Source of the DNA: Arenicola marina
Taxonomy: Eukaryota; Annelida; Polychaeta; Arenicolidae
Direction of reading: 5' to 3'
Length of the DNA: 64,000 nt
Assembly (NCBI GenBank): GCA_964019135.1
Contig: OZ025248.1
Coordinates: 11,601,574 to 11,665,573, forward strand
Position numbers and translations under genes: made by a program. How positions within the stretch are numbered: position 1 is the stretch's first letter; every line of letters begins with the position of its first letter. This document shows, one piece after another, positions 24,455 to 37,020 of this stretch. The notes below the pieces were generated by a model. The model saw only the letters and a program-made list of their open reading frames with translations. It searched no databases and was not told where the DNA came from.

Positions 24455-24632
24455 ATACGCCTGGACTATTGTACAGTGTCGGCACTGCAACAAACACATG
24501 GGGTGGAAGTTCACGGCTGTAAACCAGAAGCTGAAGCCCGAAAAAATCTGGGGATTGTGTCGCACAGCGCTCCTGCCGGGCTTTCTGGGAACCGACGACG
24601 AGAATACGGACGAATGGAAGCCAGCCGTCTGA
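24455..24632 (+). pseudogene. Orphan last exon of cereblon (duplicate)
   Basis: Preceded by an intact CTTACAG acceptor, this exon reads [20 protein letters not shown], continues through FWGL-equivalent [13 protein letters not shown] and ends EWKPAV-stop. It is open and close to the true last exon at 52,897-53,074. It keeps the CxxC pair and two of the three pocket tryptophans, but no upstream CRBN exon lies within reach on this side. It is a fragment carried by the duplication rather than a gene, unless an upstream exon of another gene splices into it. Confidence 0.88.
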
Positions 24633-25040
24633 TTGGTCACTGTGTGGCGCCTTGTAACTGACGTATTTGATAGGTGAACGTGTATTCGTTGCAAACAGAC
24701 GCATCTTATTGCCGAACATGTGTCGCTCGAAAATTGTTCACCATGTGGCGGTTGGCAACAGGCATGTCTGATTGGTCAACGTGTTATGTCTAAAAAAAAC
24801 AGGCTCTTCTGTTCGGTCACTGTGTGACGAATGGAACCGGCGCATCTGAATGGTCAGCGGGTGAGTTGGAAACAGGCGCATCTGATTGGTCAGCCAGTGA
24901 GTTAGAAACAGGCGCATCTGATTGGTCAACGGGTTAGTTGGAAACAGACGCGACTGATTGGACAGAGGGTTAGTTGAAAACAGGCACCTCTGCTTGGTCT
25001 AGGTTTGAATGTTGGCCACAGACCAGTCTAATTGGTCAAC
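24630..25040 (+). promoter_or_regulatory. Array of inverted CCAAT boxes, copy A
   Basis: CTGATTGGTCA-type words (complement TGACCAATCAG, the NF-Y site) recur in a tandem repeat of roughly 35 bp containing GAAACAGGCGCATCTGATTG. Exact ATTGG cores lie at 24,632, 24,771, 24,884, 24,921, 24,956 and 25,031, with degenerate ones between. The array starts in the CRBN stop codon and so would be 3' UTR or downstream DNA. Its function is unknown; it could be just a minisatellite. Confidence 0.5.
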
Positions 25041-26562
25041 ATTTGACTGTTGCAAACAGGCGTATATACATGGTAACATATTTTCGACAAGAGGCGAACA
25101 AAGTTACTGAGCAGTGAGTGTTAGTGATCAGTGTGGTATTTGTCATCAGTCCGGCCCTTCTATGAGACGAGCTTGTTATTGGAGACACTACTTAGCTGGA
25201 GCTTTCGTACTGTTGAAAGACTCTTTGTGTGGACTAAACCTGCTTGGCATATTATTCGATGTCGTGGCATTTGCTTTGATTGGATATTGAAAACGCGCAC
25301 ATGTGTAAAGATAAATATATGAGGTCCAAGTGATTAAACAGCTTCGTTATATGGATGGTTATCGTGTTGACTATTATTTTATCCTAGAATTTAGCATGTA
25401 ATGTTTATCTTGTAGATACAGATACAGAAGGCGACACCATACAGTTTTATCATTTTGGTAAAATTTATTTAAGCCGGTTATCAACACAAGCAATGGCAGA
25501 AATACATTTTATAAACAATATACAAAACAGTCCAGTTAATAAAGAGCTCGGTCCGCACCTTAAGGATCTGGAAAGGTGAACTCTTGCGACAGGACATCAA
25601 TTGGGCGTTTAGGCATGTAGGGAAAGTAGCTGAAAATCATCAATTTATTTAAATTTGTAACGTTTCTGCCATCAATCTATGGCTATTCTTAGGGGAACAC
25701 ACATGACGTAATTGCTCTTGCATATTATTAATACATGATATAAAAGTCTTGAATATTAATGGCTAGTCTTCCATAAAATTAGTGCGGTCGTTTTACTGAA
25801 CGCATGTTTCAACACCAAATATAAACAGCATATCGATATATATAAGCAAGTCGATAAATGTCTACCACATAGCTTGTCAGATAACGCATACTCTAAGCCG
25901 TTACGCATCCACCCGAGCCTCTTCATGGTCGTCTTTTGGTTTATATATGTATATTTATAACCAAAGTAAGCAATATTATGGATATTTATATTACCGGTGT
26001 GTTATATATGGTCACCAGTTGAATTATTGAATATATGCTATGGGTTAAACCAGCCTCAGTGACATAGCGAACATCATTGACGAATAACTATTGATGGATA
26101 TATATATGCCCACAAATTACTGATCATAGCACGTCTCATTGTTAGGCCTATAGTCACACATTTGGTTATCATTCGTCTGTAAATAAAGCACATTAATGAC
26201 ATTAAATTTCACAACTATTCCACCAATCTACATACTTCAAAATCGAAAACAAAACGTAATAGTCTAAAAGTACATTCCTGAAAATTATCATGTTGTGGGC
26301 CATTAACTATATTATATATTTCTTAATCTTCACGTAACCTGTCCTGAAGCTGGATGTCTCCATTACAGTTCATGTGGCGACACCGTGGTAAGACTGATGT
26401 CTGTTGTTCTGTTCTGCCGGTCAATAGGATCGTCGTTCGTGCGGTTAATAACCAAGCATCAATGCTAACTGAAGCTTCGTCTTAGAGAACACATTTCTGC
26501 TACACATGGAGTTTCCTGTTCATAGCCTACAGGTCTCCGGTTTCATTAGTGGCGTCAGTTAT
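25041..26562. other. Convergent intergenic region, copy A
   Basis: No gene is recognised. This is AT-rich DNA shared with 53,411-55,018, between the downstream side of CRBN and the 3' end of the minus-strand double-BTB gene. It probably holds the 3' UTRs of both. Confidence 0.5.
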
Positions 26563-29500
26563 TTATTGTCCGACAAAAAGCCATGAAATACAGTACATTG
26601 CACCGGAAGCCCCATTTGCTGTCTGCCACGTAGCCGGCAGTTTAACCTGGGAGGCGCTGGTCACATTCTCCGCTCTGGTCGCTATGTGAGTCGGCATAGC
26701 AGCGCCGTTGTCACCCACAAAGACAACATCATTGCCGATCAGCCACATCCTGGGAGCGTGAGACAGACACTGCTGCTCTCTCTGTTCCCAGCGCCCGTTC
26801 GTCTTCTCCGACGTGATGTAGGTACAAGCCGCGCGCACGCCGCTCATGGTCACCAAGGCAACGCCTTGGCCTTTCCACTCAATAACCCGTATGGACGATA
26901 CGGGCTGAGCAAAGGCCGGACATGGCGTCACGGCGGTCATGCCACACGAAGGAATCTCCATTTCTACGACGGCGTGCTTGCGAACCGCGCCTGTGATTTG
27001 GTAGGAGACAAGGAGCAGCAATGTGTTGTGGACAATGCAGCCTCCGTGCTGCCCGATGCGCACGGTCGACGTCACAGTCGCGACATCTGCCAGGCGCTTC
27101 TGTATGTCAGAATCTAATTCCGCAGCCAATTCCCAAATTCTAGATGGCATATGAAGTCTAGATATCACCAGTTTCTGTGTACCATTCAGGTGTGTCACAC
27201 AGTACAGGAACCCATTATGGCCCCCTAGAATGCAAGCCAATTGCCCGTCTGGTGATTCTTCGGTCTGGGTCACCTTCCAAGTGTTACCATCAACTTCATA
27301 TTCATGCAGCCGAGAAGAATAATTGCAAACACCTTACCTGCTACCTCATATGGTACATGACTTAACAAGGATTTGTTTACATTCACCCACGTAGCATTGT
27401 CGCCGCATGTGTCCAGAATTCCTACCACATTGGACTGAGAGTGGATCAGCACCTGTAACATCAAGTCAAAATGCGTTATGTAGATTCTGTATATATATAA
27501 ACCCATTAACCTAAGTATTTTTATGCTGGGTACTGATCCTAATATAGACATGGGAAAATGTAGCAAATGAGCCAAGTATAAACTTTCGACCTCATCCTGA
27601 TATCACCACTGAAACTGCCAACACGGAATATGGTATTCATTACTTGTAGACGGTATACTAACACCCACGTTACACACTTTTATATCACATAATATGCACA
27701 CTAATGCTACATACGCAATATTATGTGAGGAAAGTTTCGCATTGTAGCCTTGTTGGATAATGCAGTTGAGGTGCTGTCACAATAGTGATAGGCCTATTCC
27801 TGGGTCGAAGTTGCAAGCTCGTTGCTCAATTTTCTGGATGTAGTTGCCTCTCGTCCCTACCTCACCAAACAACTCCACACAAGGTAAACCATGAGTAGAA
27901 TTACTATCGTACCTATATCAATATACACAGCTGAGTGAGCTTACCTTTCTCCAGACAGCTTTCCTTGCCATAAATATGGTTGGATGTTCCATCTTCAGGT
28001 ACTCTCCCCCCTCTGGATCCTGCTTCCGTGCCATGGCTCTCATGAGGATTGCGCTGCTTTCTGCGGACTGCGAGATAACCTCGAAATCGACATTTCTGTT
28101 TATAGTGGCCACTTGGACGTGCCATATTCGCACCAGCTCAAGCAGTTGCCCTAGATGTGTCATTCGCTGCTTATCGTGACGCAGCCAGGCGAGCGCTGCC
28201 AGGAAGACCACGTCTTCACTGCTGACGGTCAACTCCTCACTGCACAGCAACGAGAGTAGGTCATCCAACGGTAGCAGGGACACGAACTCCTCACTCTGGG
28301 AGACCTTTTCGAAGTTGCGAAGGATGCCATTGAAGGCCATGGTGGTGATTGGCTCGAGCTGTTGCTTCTTTGCCTGGCAATATAAACCGATGAGGTCTCC
28401 TCCTCGTATAGTATCGCAGTACGAAGCCAGCGTCTGACTGCAATAGGACTCCAGCAACGTCACTGCGCTGTTTATTTGAAGGTATCTTGCAGACGACAGC
28501 AGGTCGCATATGTTTTCTGGCGTAATGGGCAGTTCTCCCTTGTACATCCAATCTAGAAGAAGGCTGAACGCCTCCGCCGTTATACCCTCTCCCTGGACAT
28601 GAACATCTAGTTCTGGGGACTTGTCCGACACAAGCATCCTGTGAAAGTAATCGCTCCAACCAACGAGCGCCCGTATGTGACAGGGAAAGTCTTGCGCACC
28701 CACTTTCACAATGACATCTGAAGGAGCATTTCGCAACCTTTTGGAGATCTTTCTCACGTTTTCTGCGAATAACGCTGGCTCAGACACCGGCATAGATGTA
28801 ACGGGCGCACTTGCATTTCTGGAAAAAGAAAAAAAATAGGTCACTCACCTTCTTTTCCATGTGGCATATACCCTATATACTTTCACACCGCTCCTGGAGA
28901 TGGGTGGGGGGTGGGGTTCACTTGTCTTTAGCCCAATATTAGAAGGGGGGTACACCTCGTATATATTTCAATAATGACTATTTAGGTCCCAGGCTAGACT
29001 CAATCAACACGACAATAAACCAAGTGAAATTTACTTTCTCATGACCCATTCACTCCCACGATTATTTCGAAAACTGTTTCCGAGGTTTTATGAAGGTAAA
29101 CTGGCCCACAGCCGTCGTGCTCCATTATTGTGACATCTCTAATGGTCCGATTTGACAAAAGACAGGGTTGGAAATAACAGGCAGTCCGGGACGGGAATTT
29201 TGTGCCGATCGGGATCGTCTTAAAAGTTTCCAGTGTCGCGTGGTCGTTAACTATCTTGGCCCATTGGTATTGTTATCTTAGCTTATTTAGCTGCACTTCG
29301 TCTCGGCAATCACAAATCGAATTTCAGACACATTTGAAACCGTGTCTGACGCCAAGATCTTGATGTAGGCCTATATTATTATTGGATAAACAGGACTGGA
29401 CTTTTGGGCTAGGCCAGCAACTATATCAGAATTTACCAGTCCGGCTGTCTAGCAACTTTGTGGATGAATTTCCAACCCTGCGATAAGGGGATAAAGATGC

Positions 29501-30471
29501 ACAGAAACTTATCCATAACTCTACATCACGGACCAGGCACAAAATACTTACTTATTCACAGGCTGCCTGGGAGTGAACATATATGGACGGCTCTCTTTCA
29601 TCCTCTGCATGCTGGCCGCGTCAGTCGTCCGAAACAGGGCATCTTGGAGAAGCCCAAAGCCATGCTCGCTGTGCGACATGACAGTGTAGTCAAGTTTCCG
29701 GATGGTGGGGATAGTCACCAACCCAAGTCGAATTTTATCCAGAATGACATCAAGTTGCTCCAGACGATCTCTACCACCATGTAGAATCCAGGTAATGGCA
29801 GTTTCAAGGACGAAGTCCTCACTGCAGCTCGCCAATTCGTCGTGTTTCAAAATGGCGGGCATTTCCTTAACTTCCACGTTGTCAAGGAACTTCTCGTTGC
29901 GACATAGGTCTTCGTAATGTTGCGCGATGCTTTTGAGTATTACAGTTTGCAAGTCCCTGAATTCGTATTTAATGGCCATGCATAGATCGTCAACTATGCT
30001 GTCCAATGGAACTTGATCCGCATTATAGCAAGACTTGATGTGGTCTACGCACAGGTCTATGATGTTATCTATCAGTAAATAATGAGCTGCCGGTAACAAT
30101 TGCCTTACATTATCCAAAGTTAGCTCTAATTTACCCTTGTATATCCAATGATGGAAGCTTCGGAAAACTGCCGAAGTGAGATATTCAGTTTCTTCCATCT
30201 TAATTTCCCCATCACCTGTTTCTTTCCATTTGCCTTCAAGCATTTTGTCAAAGTAGCCACTCCACGCTGTGAGAATAAACTTATGGCAGGCGAATTTGTC
30301 ATCGCCAATAGCGACACTAATGTCAGAGAAAGAAATATTCTCAAAAAGTAGAGAGAATGCACATTGAGCTGCTTGGTTGAATGTTAGAAGCATCTCCGAC
30401 TTGGGGAAAGCCATGTTGCATATCGACGCCTCAATTGAACAGTTGAAGACTGAAAAGAATTTAAGCGACAT
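26563..30471 (-). pseudogene. Double BTB-BACK/Kelch-like gene, copy A (frameshifted)
   Basis: Exons are 30,471-29,552, 28,818-27,945 and 27,452-26,563, with the same splice sites and phases as copy B. Exons 1 and 2 are fully open and each encodes one BTB-BACK pair. Exon 3, the propeller exon, lacks one base relative to copy B near 27,320 (ATTATTC against ATTACTTC), which shifts the frame and ends it at 27,270, about 61 codons into the exon. A second, in-frame 3-bp difference lies near 27,115. The expected product keeps both adaptor modules but loses almost all of the propeller. It is either a recent pseudogene or a truncated adaptor; a sequencing or assembly error is also possible. Confidence 0.85.
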
Positions 30472-33400
30472 TATAGTTCATGCGAGGTAGGCTATATGGT
30501 ACGACAATGCGATTTGCATGTAGGCCAAAGATCGAGCTGTTGCAGTCAACACAATATCAATAAGGGATCCAGGGTTGTGGTTGAGGGTGGAGGGTCTTCA
30601 AACTCCCCCCACCCCTATTTTCGTGCGAGGACGCATGTTCATATGTACGCCATCTGCCTTAACCCTTTCTGCTTTATCTCTTGTGAAACAGCAATTATAA
30701 GCTCCCCGCACGGTGGCGCTAAGCAAACTCAGCCTTTACCGTTGCTGTCGGCCGGGGGCACACTTCAAGATTCTTGAGAAACGGTCAAATCAGCTGTAAA
30801 TTCTTGCAACCTTATATTTTTCAAGAATAAATCATAAAAATAACGAGATGTGTGCATTTAATACAGCAAAAAACATCTTGCACCATTTCGAAAAAGTTAT
30901 AATTGTGACTGAACTCTTTCTTTTCATCACATGATATAGTGTGTTATTAGGCTTAGGCTGGGTCCCCGGTACTAATTTGTAAAAATGCGAGGCTCATTTT
31001 CTAGTCTGCTTCACGCTTTTTTGTAATTCACACCCGTTTGGCGCCTCTTGTTTCTCAATTTTGCATATTTTAATTAATCATGAACACTGATAAATATTCA
31101 GTACATCACCGCAGGCAGGAAAGTTAGGCTAACTGCTCTCCACCGGAAACTGCCAGTAACAGTGTGTAAACTGGCCACTTCGACGGAATCTTTACCCTGT
31201 TCGGAATTATCTGACCAGCAAAAGGAAAGCCGAAAAGAATAGTGATACAGACAGGGAGGCTGAAGCTGTCAAGAAGGTTGATGTGCTTTTAGAGACCATG
31301 ACAGGGGCGAAGTGGAGACTGACAAAGCGAAACAGCCATGCAGGCGGGCAGCAGCGAAGTTGGCTGTGAATCACAGTAAGGAAGTAGGCCTGGCGAGAGC
31401 TGGGCCTGGGCTCGAGCCAGGACTGACTTGCAAGCGACACTTCATTGCCTTCATTCTTCAAATAAGTTGCTTTTCGACTTGACCCTCGATCAAATTTTCC
31501 TCAAAGCAATTTACCCAGCGCATATCGATAAGTGCATTAATTAGGCCGGTCTTATTTAGGAAAGAGGTGAATGCCAGTTTTTGAACACATTATAACAAAG
31601 AAACCAATATTTATTTAGCAACTTTATTTAGCAACTAAATTTTTTTCTTATCTCGCCCAAATTATATGAATCAATTAATTTAATATTAATCTTGAGAATA
31701 ATTTTAATTAAAGCTCTTCGAGAAGTTGGACCCACTTAGGATCTACCAATTTTTGAACGACCGGGGGGGGGGGGGGAGGGCACGCCTGAGATGGCCTATA
31801 TTCTGCATTGAAAAATGGCATTCTTCCTCAAAAAGGGCCCCGCCCCATCAGTTCTCATTTTGTTATTATTGTGCCCCCCTCCCTAGGGTTCCTGCACACG
31901 CCACTGTGCTTATAGTTTATATTTTATACATCTGATCATGCATGTGAATGCTGCCCGACCCACGATTCACTGACAGCGCAGTCTGCGTGGACAGACGACA
32001 CTCTGGCCCTGACAGTCTCTGCAATCACACTTCACAGTCATTGACCAGACACTCTCAGTGGCGTTTTGACACATATTATTACTGAAAAACAGTTTACGTT
32101 TACTGTTTCCGCCCGCATGCAGATATATGTTTGAATAATCATAAGAACTGCATAATCCCGGAACCGGAAGCTCTAACCGGTTGTGAATACACGGGTTAAC
32201 ACTTTGCCTTATAAGGTAGTCGCGCTGATTACACAATCGGTAAAAGGCTGGTAATCCCGATCTGGTAATACGACATATTATCAGATTATAGGGAGGCATA
32301 TGGTCGAAATCGCCAGGCTATTAGAGACATTAGTAGATTGGTTGAGTGGGGGGGGGGGGTATTTTACGGGCGTAATTAAGTGGCGTGATAAGAAGGGCTC
32401 CGAAACTGGCGATGGGGTCTCGGGAGGTTGAGGAAAGTGACCACCTGTACAAAAAGGCCGTTCTTCGAATTGCACCACCCCGCCTTGACTAAATGGTCAC
32501 CCCCACCATGCACCCTTGACGATATCGTCAACGTCAGTCGCCCCCCCCCCCTCGTCCTTGACGATGTCCTGGACCATGCAGAGCCTTCACCGCTTTGGAG
32601 GCAACAAGCTGTCGGTCGAAGGCGGCGGTTGTAAGGCCCTTTTACACTATGTATGGTAAGGGGTTATACCCAGAAAGTTTGCTGGAATATACTCTCCCCA
32701 AGCAATGAAGGTTCAAAAATATAATGCATATATGTTTTATTTTAAAATCCCATTTATAAGCAAGAGTAAAGGTCTGAAAAACTTGACACTTTACCGTTAT
32801 ATACTACCTACCCCTACCAGTAGTTATACCTAAATGGATTTTATAATACAAACATACATATGAAATTATGCAGTGCAGCTCACATAACAAACAAGGCATC
32901 TATTGGAAAAATAAAGGAACGTAGCTTTAGTATACATAAATTGTGAAGGGAAACACAGCTTGTGCATATTGTGTATATATTGACATATATTACCACATAT
33001 GTATCTTCCATGAGGCTGAACTTTTTTCAAATAATATTAAATATGTAGAATTAATAAATTGCATTGGTATTTTATAATACTTAAGTTTTGTTTTGTGAAA
33101 GTTGCATTTATCGTTATAGATAAAGTGAAATTCACTTATATCTACTTCTAACATACCAGATGCGTAGAAAATAATACCAATATTAGTATCTCACACTATG
33201 ATTTCCATATCTATAATAAATGATGAGGTCAACAATATCAATGCAATAATACACCGATCAACTTAGTCATGAAATAAATTTATTAATGAAATAAATCATT
33301 ATGAATTTAATAATGAAAACAAATATATATTTATATAATAAAGCAATATACCTGGCAGCTAGTTCATCAAATGGGCCAGCATTCGGCTTGCTCCTTAATC

Positions 33401-33987
33401 TGTGACAGTTAACGTTATTGAGAATGTTCTTCCCCTTTCCCTTGTTTTTACTCTAACCTGTCGGCATGGTGCCAAGACAAGTATATATCCGGCTAAAGGG
33501 CAAAATATACATGATTGCATAAGAAGTTTGGCTACCAATTATGTATTATTGGCTAGATCTGCTTGCAAAATAGCTTTCACATTACAACATTAATTTGCTC
33601 TATGTGAAGTAGATCCAGTGTATACAGGTGTATAATATTGGAATGCCTTTAATAGCTTGTCAGCGATGCATGCTGAAGGTACGTCTCTTACACTCCCGGC
33701 TTGTCATGCAGTGATATATAACTTCGCGAGACCGTTTCCTGAGTGGGTCTACCGAGGCTAACACTGCCTTCATAACTCCAAATTAAAGCTTAAAAAATAG
33801 ATAGATGGCTGTATATCTATTCTGAAACCATTGGCAAAACATTTTAAACACTAATTGTTCAAATAATGCAAAAGTAAGTCACATTAAACACGTTTACATG
33901 CAGAAACACTTCGAAGCGCACTCACTTCAAACTGACGTTCAATGGCACACGTACTCTTGTTTACTCACCATCTAAAAGTAGGTCAAA
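30472..33987. other. Upstream region of the double-BTB gene, copy A
   Basis: No protein gene is recognised. 30,700-30,965 is a mosaic-repeat module. 31,018-31,700 is a second module also found at 34,444-35,200 and 59,480-60,170. 32,095-32,170 is a third (TTACTGTTTCCGCCCGCATG). G-runs occur near 31,764 and 32,350. A possible 51-bp minus-strand micro-exon (33,351-33,401) lies between an ACAG acceptor and a GTATAT donor and is also present in copy B; it could be a 5' exon, but support is weak. Confidence 0.45.
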
Positions 33988-36690
33988 ATGGCCAATTTCG
34001 GTCCAACTCAGTGGCGGATCAAGGTGCTGGAGGCCAGGGGCACAGGAGTTAATTATGTAATATTCTAATACTCTTGTTTGCTGCTCACATCTACTGGATT
34101 CATTGACGTTTACCGACTGCTACCATGTTTAAAGAAACCTTTATAAAGCATACGGGACTAAAACATGACTTTTGAACAAAAGGAAGGCGTGTTACTTGGA
34201 GCCGGCTGACCCAAACGACAAGACAGAAAGTGCCAGAGGTCAAGAGGCCTCAATAAGCTGGTACCGCCGCTCAAACTCATACAAGTAGCGAGCGAGCGAA
34301 GGTGGGACCGCGGAACCAGGCTAGAGGCCTCAACAAAATCACCATTCGCCAGGTGTCGCCATATCATCCACTTGGAGTGAGTAATCGTCGCATATATTTG
34401 GCGCATGCGCATTCATATTCTCCGCGGATTGTGTGCGGATCAAGATGCGTTTTTGTAATTCACACCCGGTTGGCGCTTCCGGTTCCACAATTTTGCATAT
34501 TGTAATTAATCATGAACACTGATGAATATTCAGTACGTCGCCGCAGGCAGGGAAGTTAGGCCAACTTCTCTCCACCGGAAACTGTCAGTGACAGTGTGTA
34601 AACTGGCCACTTCGAAGGAACCTTCACCCTGTCCGGAATTATCTGACCAGCAACAGGAGAACCGAAAGGGAAAGTGATAGAGACAGTGTAGCTGAAGGTG
34701 TCAACAAGGTTAATGTGGTTTTAGAGACCATGACAGGGGCAAAGCGGAGACTGACAAAGCGAGACAGCCAGGCGGGCAGCGGAGTTGGCTGTGAATCACA
34801 GCCACAAAGTAGCAAGAGCTGGGCCTGGGCTCGAGCCAGGACTGGCTTGCAAGGGACACTTCAATATACACACTTCTTCATTCTTCAATTAAGTTGTTTT
34901 TGGACTTTTCGACCTTCAATCAAAATTGCCCAAAGCAGGTTACCCAGCTGACGTTGTTAGTAGTATGCATTGGCTTACTGGGGGGGGGGGCGGTCAGTGT
35001 AGGGGTGTGCATGGTGATGTGCCGTCATACTTTTGTTTATCAGCGACATATCAATATGTGCATTAATTACGCCGGTCTTAATCAGGAAAGAAGGGGTTAA
35101 TGCCAGTTTTTGAACACAATATAACAAAGAATAAACCAATGTTTATTTAGCAACTTTATTTATCAACTAAAATGTTATCTTGTCGTAATTCACCCAAATT
35201 ATATCAATCAACTAATTTAATAATAATCTTGAGAACAATTTAAATTAAATCCGTAGGGGTCTGGAAGGGGGCGTCCAGTGTCCAGTCTCAATTTTTCAAA
35301 ATTTTCAAAATTTGCAGTGTCAAATGTCAAAAGCGTCGCTTTTTTCAGTGTCGTGCCACTAACCGTGTCGATGGGTTTTTTTTCAAGTCCTCGGTGTCGG
35401 AATTTGAGGCTCAATGCCAAACGTCGATTTTTTAAATATGCCTGTGTCGCGTGTCGCCATTCAACCCTTCCAGACCCTTGGCTATATATGCAGCAACGAG
35501 TGGATCTAGCAAATACCGGACAAAAAACGGGGGGGGGGGCGGGGGGATTCATTGCTATGACGTAACAGGCACAATTTCAGCGGACACTCAGGTCTTTCCA
35601 GGAATCTGCTGCTCGCTGATACCTTGACTGTATCACCTACCTTCACTTTCATGTGAAACTGAATTTTTCAGATAAGAAAACGTTCTTTAAACCGCAGAGA
35701 AGACGTTTTGAAATACGAGCCTAAAAGTATTACACCTCCGTTTACGTTTTAACGTATTTATATGGTAATAAAAACGTTATGATTTATTATAACCAAATAA
35801 GAACCAAAAAAAGTTATAAAAAGGTTCTAAAAACGTGTTAGCTGGCAAACCCCTGGTGATGCAAATTTCCGAAAACAACGCACCGAAACGTTTACGTTTA
35901 CTGTTTCCGCCCGCATACAGATATCTGTTTGAATATTCATAAGAAACTGCATAATCACTTAACCGGAAGCCCCAACCGGGTGTGAATTACAAAAACGCGA
36001 TCAAGATAAGCCTTGTGAGGGTGGTGCGCAACAAAGCACGGAAAAAGCGTTAGGAGTGCTTTCTGACATATCTGATTCCTAATCACAGGAGATATTCGAC
36101 CATAGGTCGAGGACGAAAATCTATAAGTAAATTTGGAAGCTGTATTAATGGCCACGTTACGAGTCGTCAGGGCCAATGTCCGCTAAAGGGCCTTATAGGG
36201 GCAATTTGGGCTAAATGCTGCCTTCAACAGGCAGTGTGGGCACTGTAGGCGGAGCTTAAATGAACATCCAGTTTGAAGCCAAGAGCGCTTTTCTTGAAGT
36301 GTTATTAACGGTACTTTCGTATCTTTTATTTATTATGTCTGGGTGACGTCATTTGATGGTCACGACAATATTCGCGATGGCTTCTATTTTGCTAAATATA
36401 CCTACTTATGAACTCATGGGTGAACTCATGAACTTATGGGTGATGTTAGCTATTGACAAATTAGCTAAACATCAAGCTGGCTCAATCTTTCTTAGGAGAA
36501 TGTTACCTATGACGTTGACGCACACTTATCACCCTCGCCATAAGGTGTCTTTGAAGACGACGTGTAACGTAAAATACACCGGAAGCCACCCTACCGTATA
36601 ATAAATGATAGTCCTGCGCAAGTGCGAAACAATCGTGCATGTTGTGGTAAAAGCATGAATTTGGCACACATGTTCGAAATTCCACCATGG
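33988..36690. repeat. Mosaic dispersed-repeat cluster
   Basis: 34,170-34,443 repeats modules of the window start (GGCGTGTTACTTGGAGCCGG, then GCCAGAGGTCAAGAGGCCTC), with an 80-bp insert not present at 1-690. 34,444-35,250 matches 31,018-31,700. 35,890-35,970 and 35,999-36,088 are further shared modules. The modules occur in different orders at different sites. No gene was found. Confidence 0.65.
35258..35476. mobile_element. MITE with GGTCTGGAAGGG inverted ends
   Basis: GGTCTGGAAGGG at 35,258-35,269 is the exact complement of CCCTTCCAGACC at 35,465-35,476. The 219-bp interior is full of GTGTCG, CAGTGTC and AATTTTTCAAA words. A partial relative starts at about 52,471 (GGTCTGGAAGGG) inside the last CRBN intron. 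Non-coding. Confidence 0.65.
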
Positions 36691-37020
36691 CTAGCCGATG
36701 CCGCTGGCCCAGGGCATCAGCCGAGGCCCCTAAACCAGGCCTAGCCCTGGCCGCTAGTCCAGGCTGCTGGCTCTGGGCGCTACCCCCGTAAGCTACCCTA
36801 GGTTGCTAGCCTAGGCCGCTAGCGCAGGTTTACCCCAGTATGCTAACCCAGGCCGCTAGCCAGGGCGCCAACCCAGGGGGCTAGCCAGGCCATCAATCTA
36901 GGCCTTGCCAAGGCCGCTACCTCAGGCCGCTAGCCCAGGCCCCTGGCTCAGGCAGCTTTGCCCAGGCTGCTAAGCCAGGCCGCTAGCTTAAACCGTTAGC
37001 CCAAGCTCCTAGCCCAGGCT
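36690..37020. repeat. ~17-bp degenerate minisatellite (GGCCGCTAGCCCA)
   Basis: Degenerate tandem units of the form CAGGCCGCTAGCCCAGG cover about 330 bp and are GC-rich. The array passes directly into the next one. Confidence 0.85.

Larger units (their letters stand above)
24423..33987. repeat. Segmental duplication, copy A (9.57 kb)
   Basis: The stretch aligns end to end, in direct orientation, with 52,865-62,407. Homology starts at TTCTCAAAACCAAGCA in what is CRBN intron in copy B and stops at CACCATCTAAAAGTAGGTCA; beyond both points the flanks are unrelated. It contains the last CRBN exon, a CCAAT-box array, the double-BTB gene and a mosaic repeat. By eye identity is about 95-97% outside exons and about 97-99% in BTB exons, with small indels. 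Copy B adjoins an otherwise extensive CRBN gene, so A is the derived copy for that part. Confidence 0.95.

Noticed and set aside
26686-27117. Plus-strand 143-residue frame opposite the propeller exon (and 55,214-55,576)
   Set aside because: It is a shadow of the minus-strand coding exon, with no splice signals or family similarity.
28291-28659. 122-residue minus-strand frame within BTB exon 2
   Set aside because: It overlaps the true BTB-BACK frame in another phase; shadow frame.
33351-33401. 51-bp micro-exon upstream of the double-BTB gene
   Set aside because: Present in both copies with plausible splice sites, but the only support is two short signals; kept as a note, not a feature.
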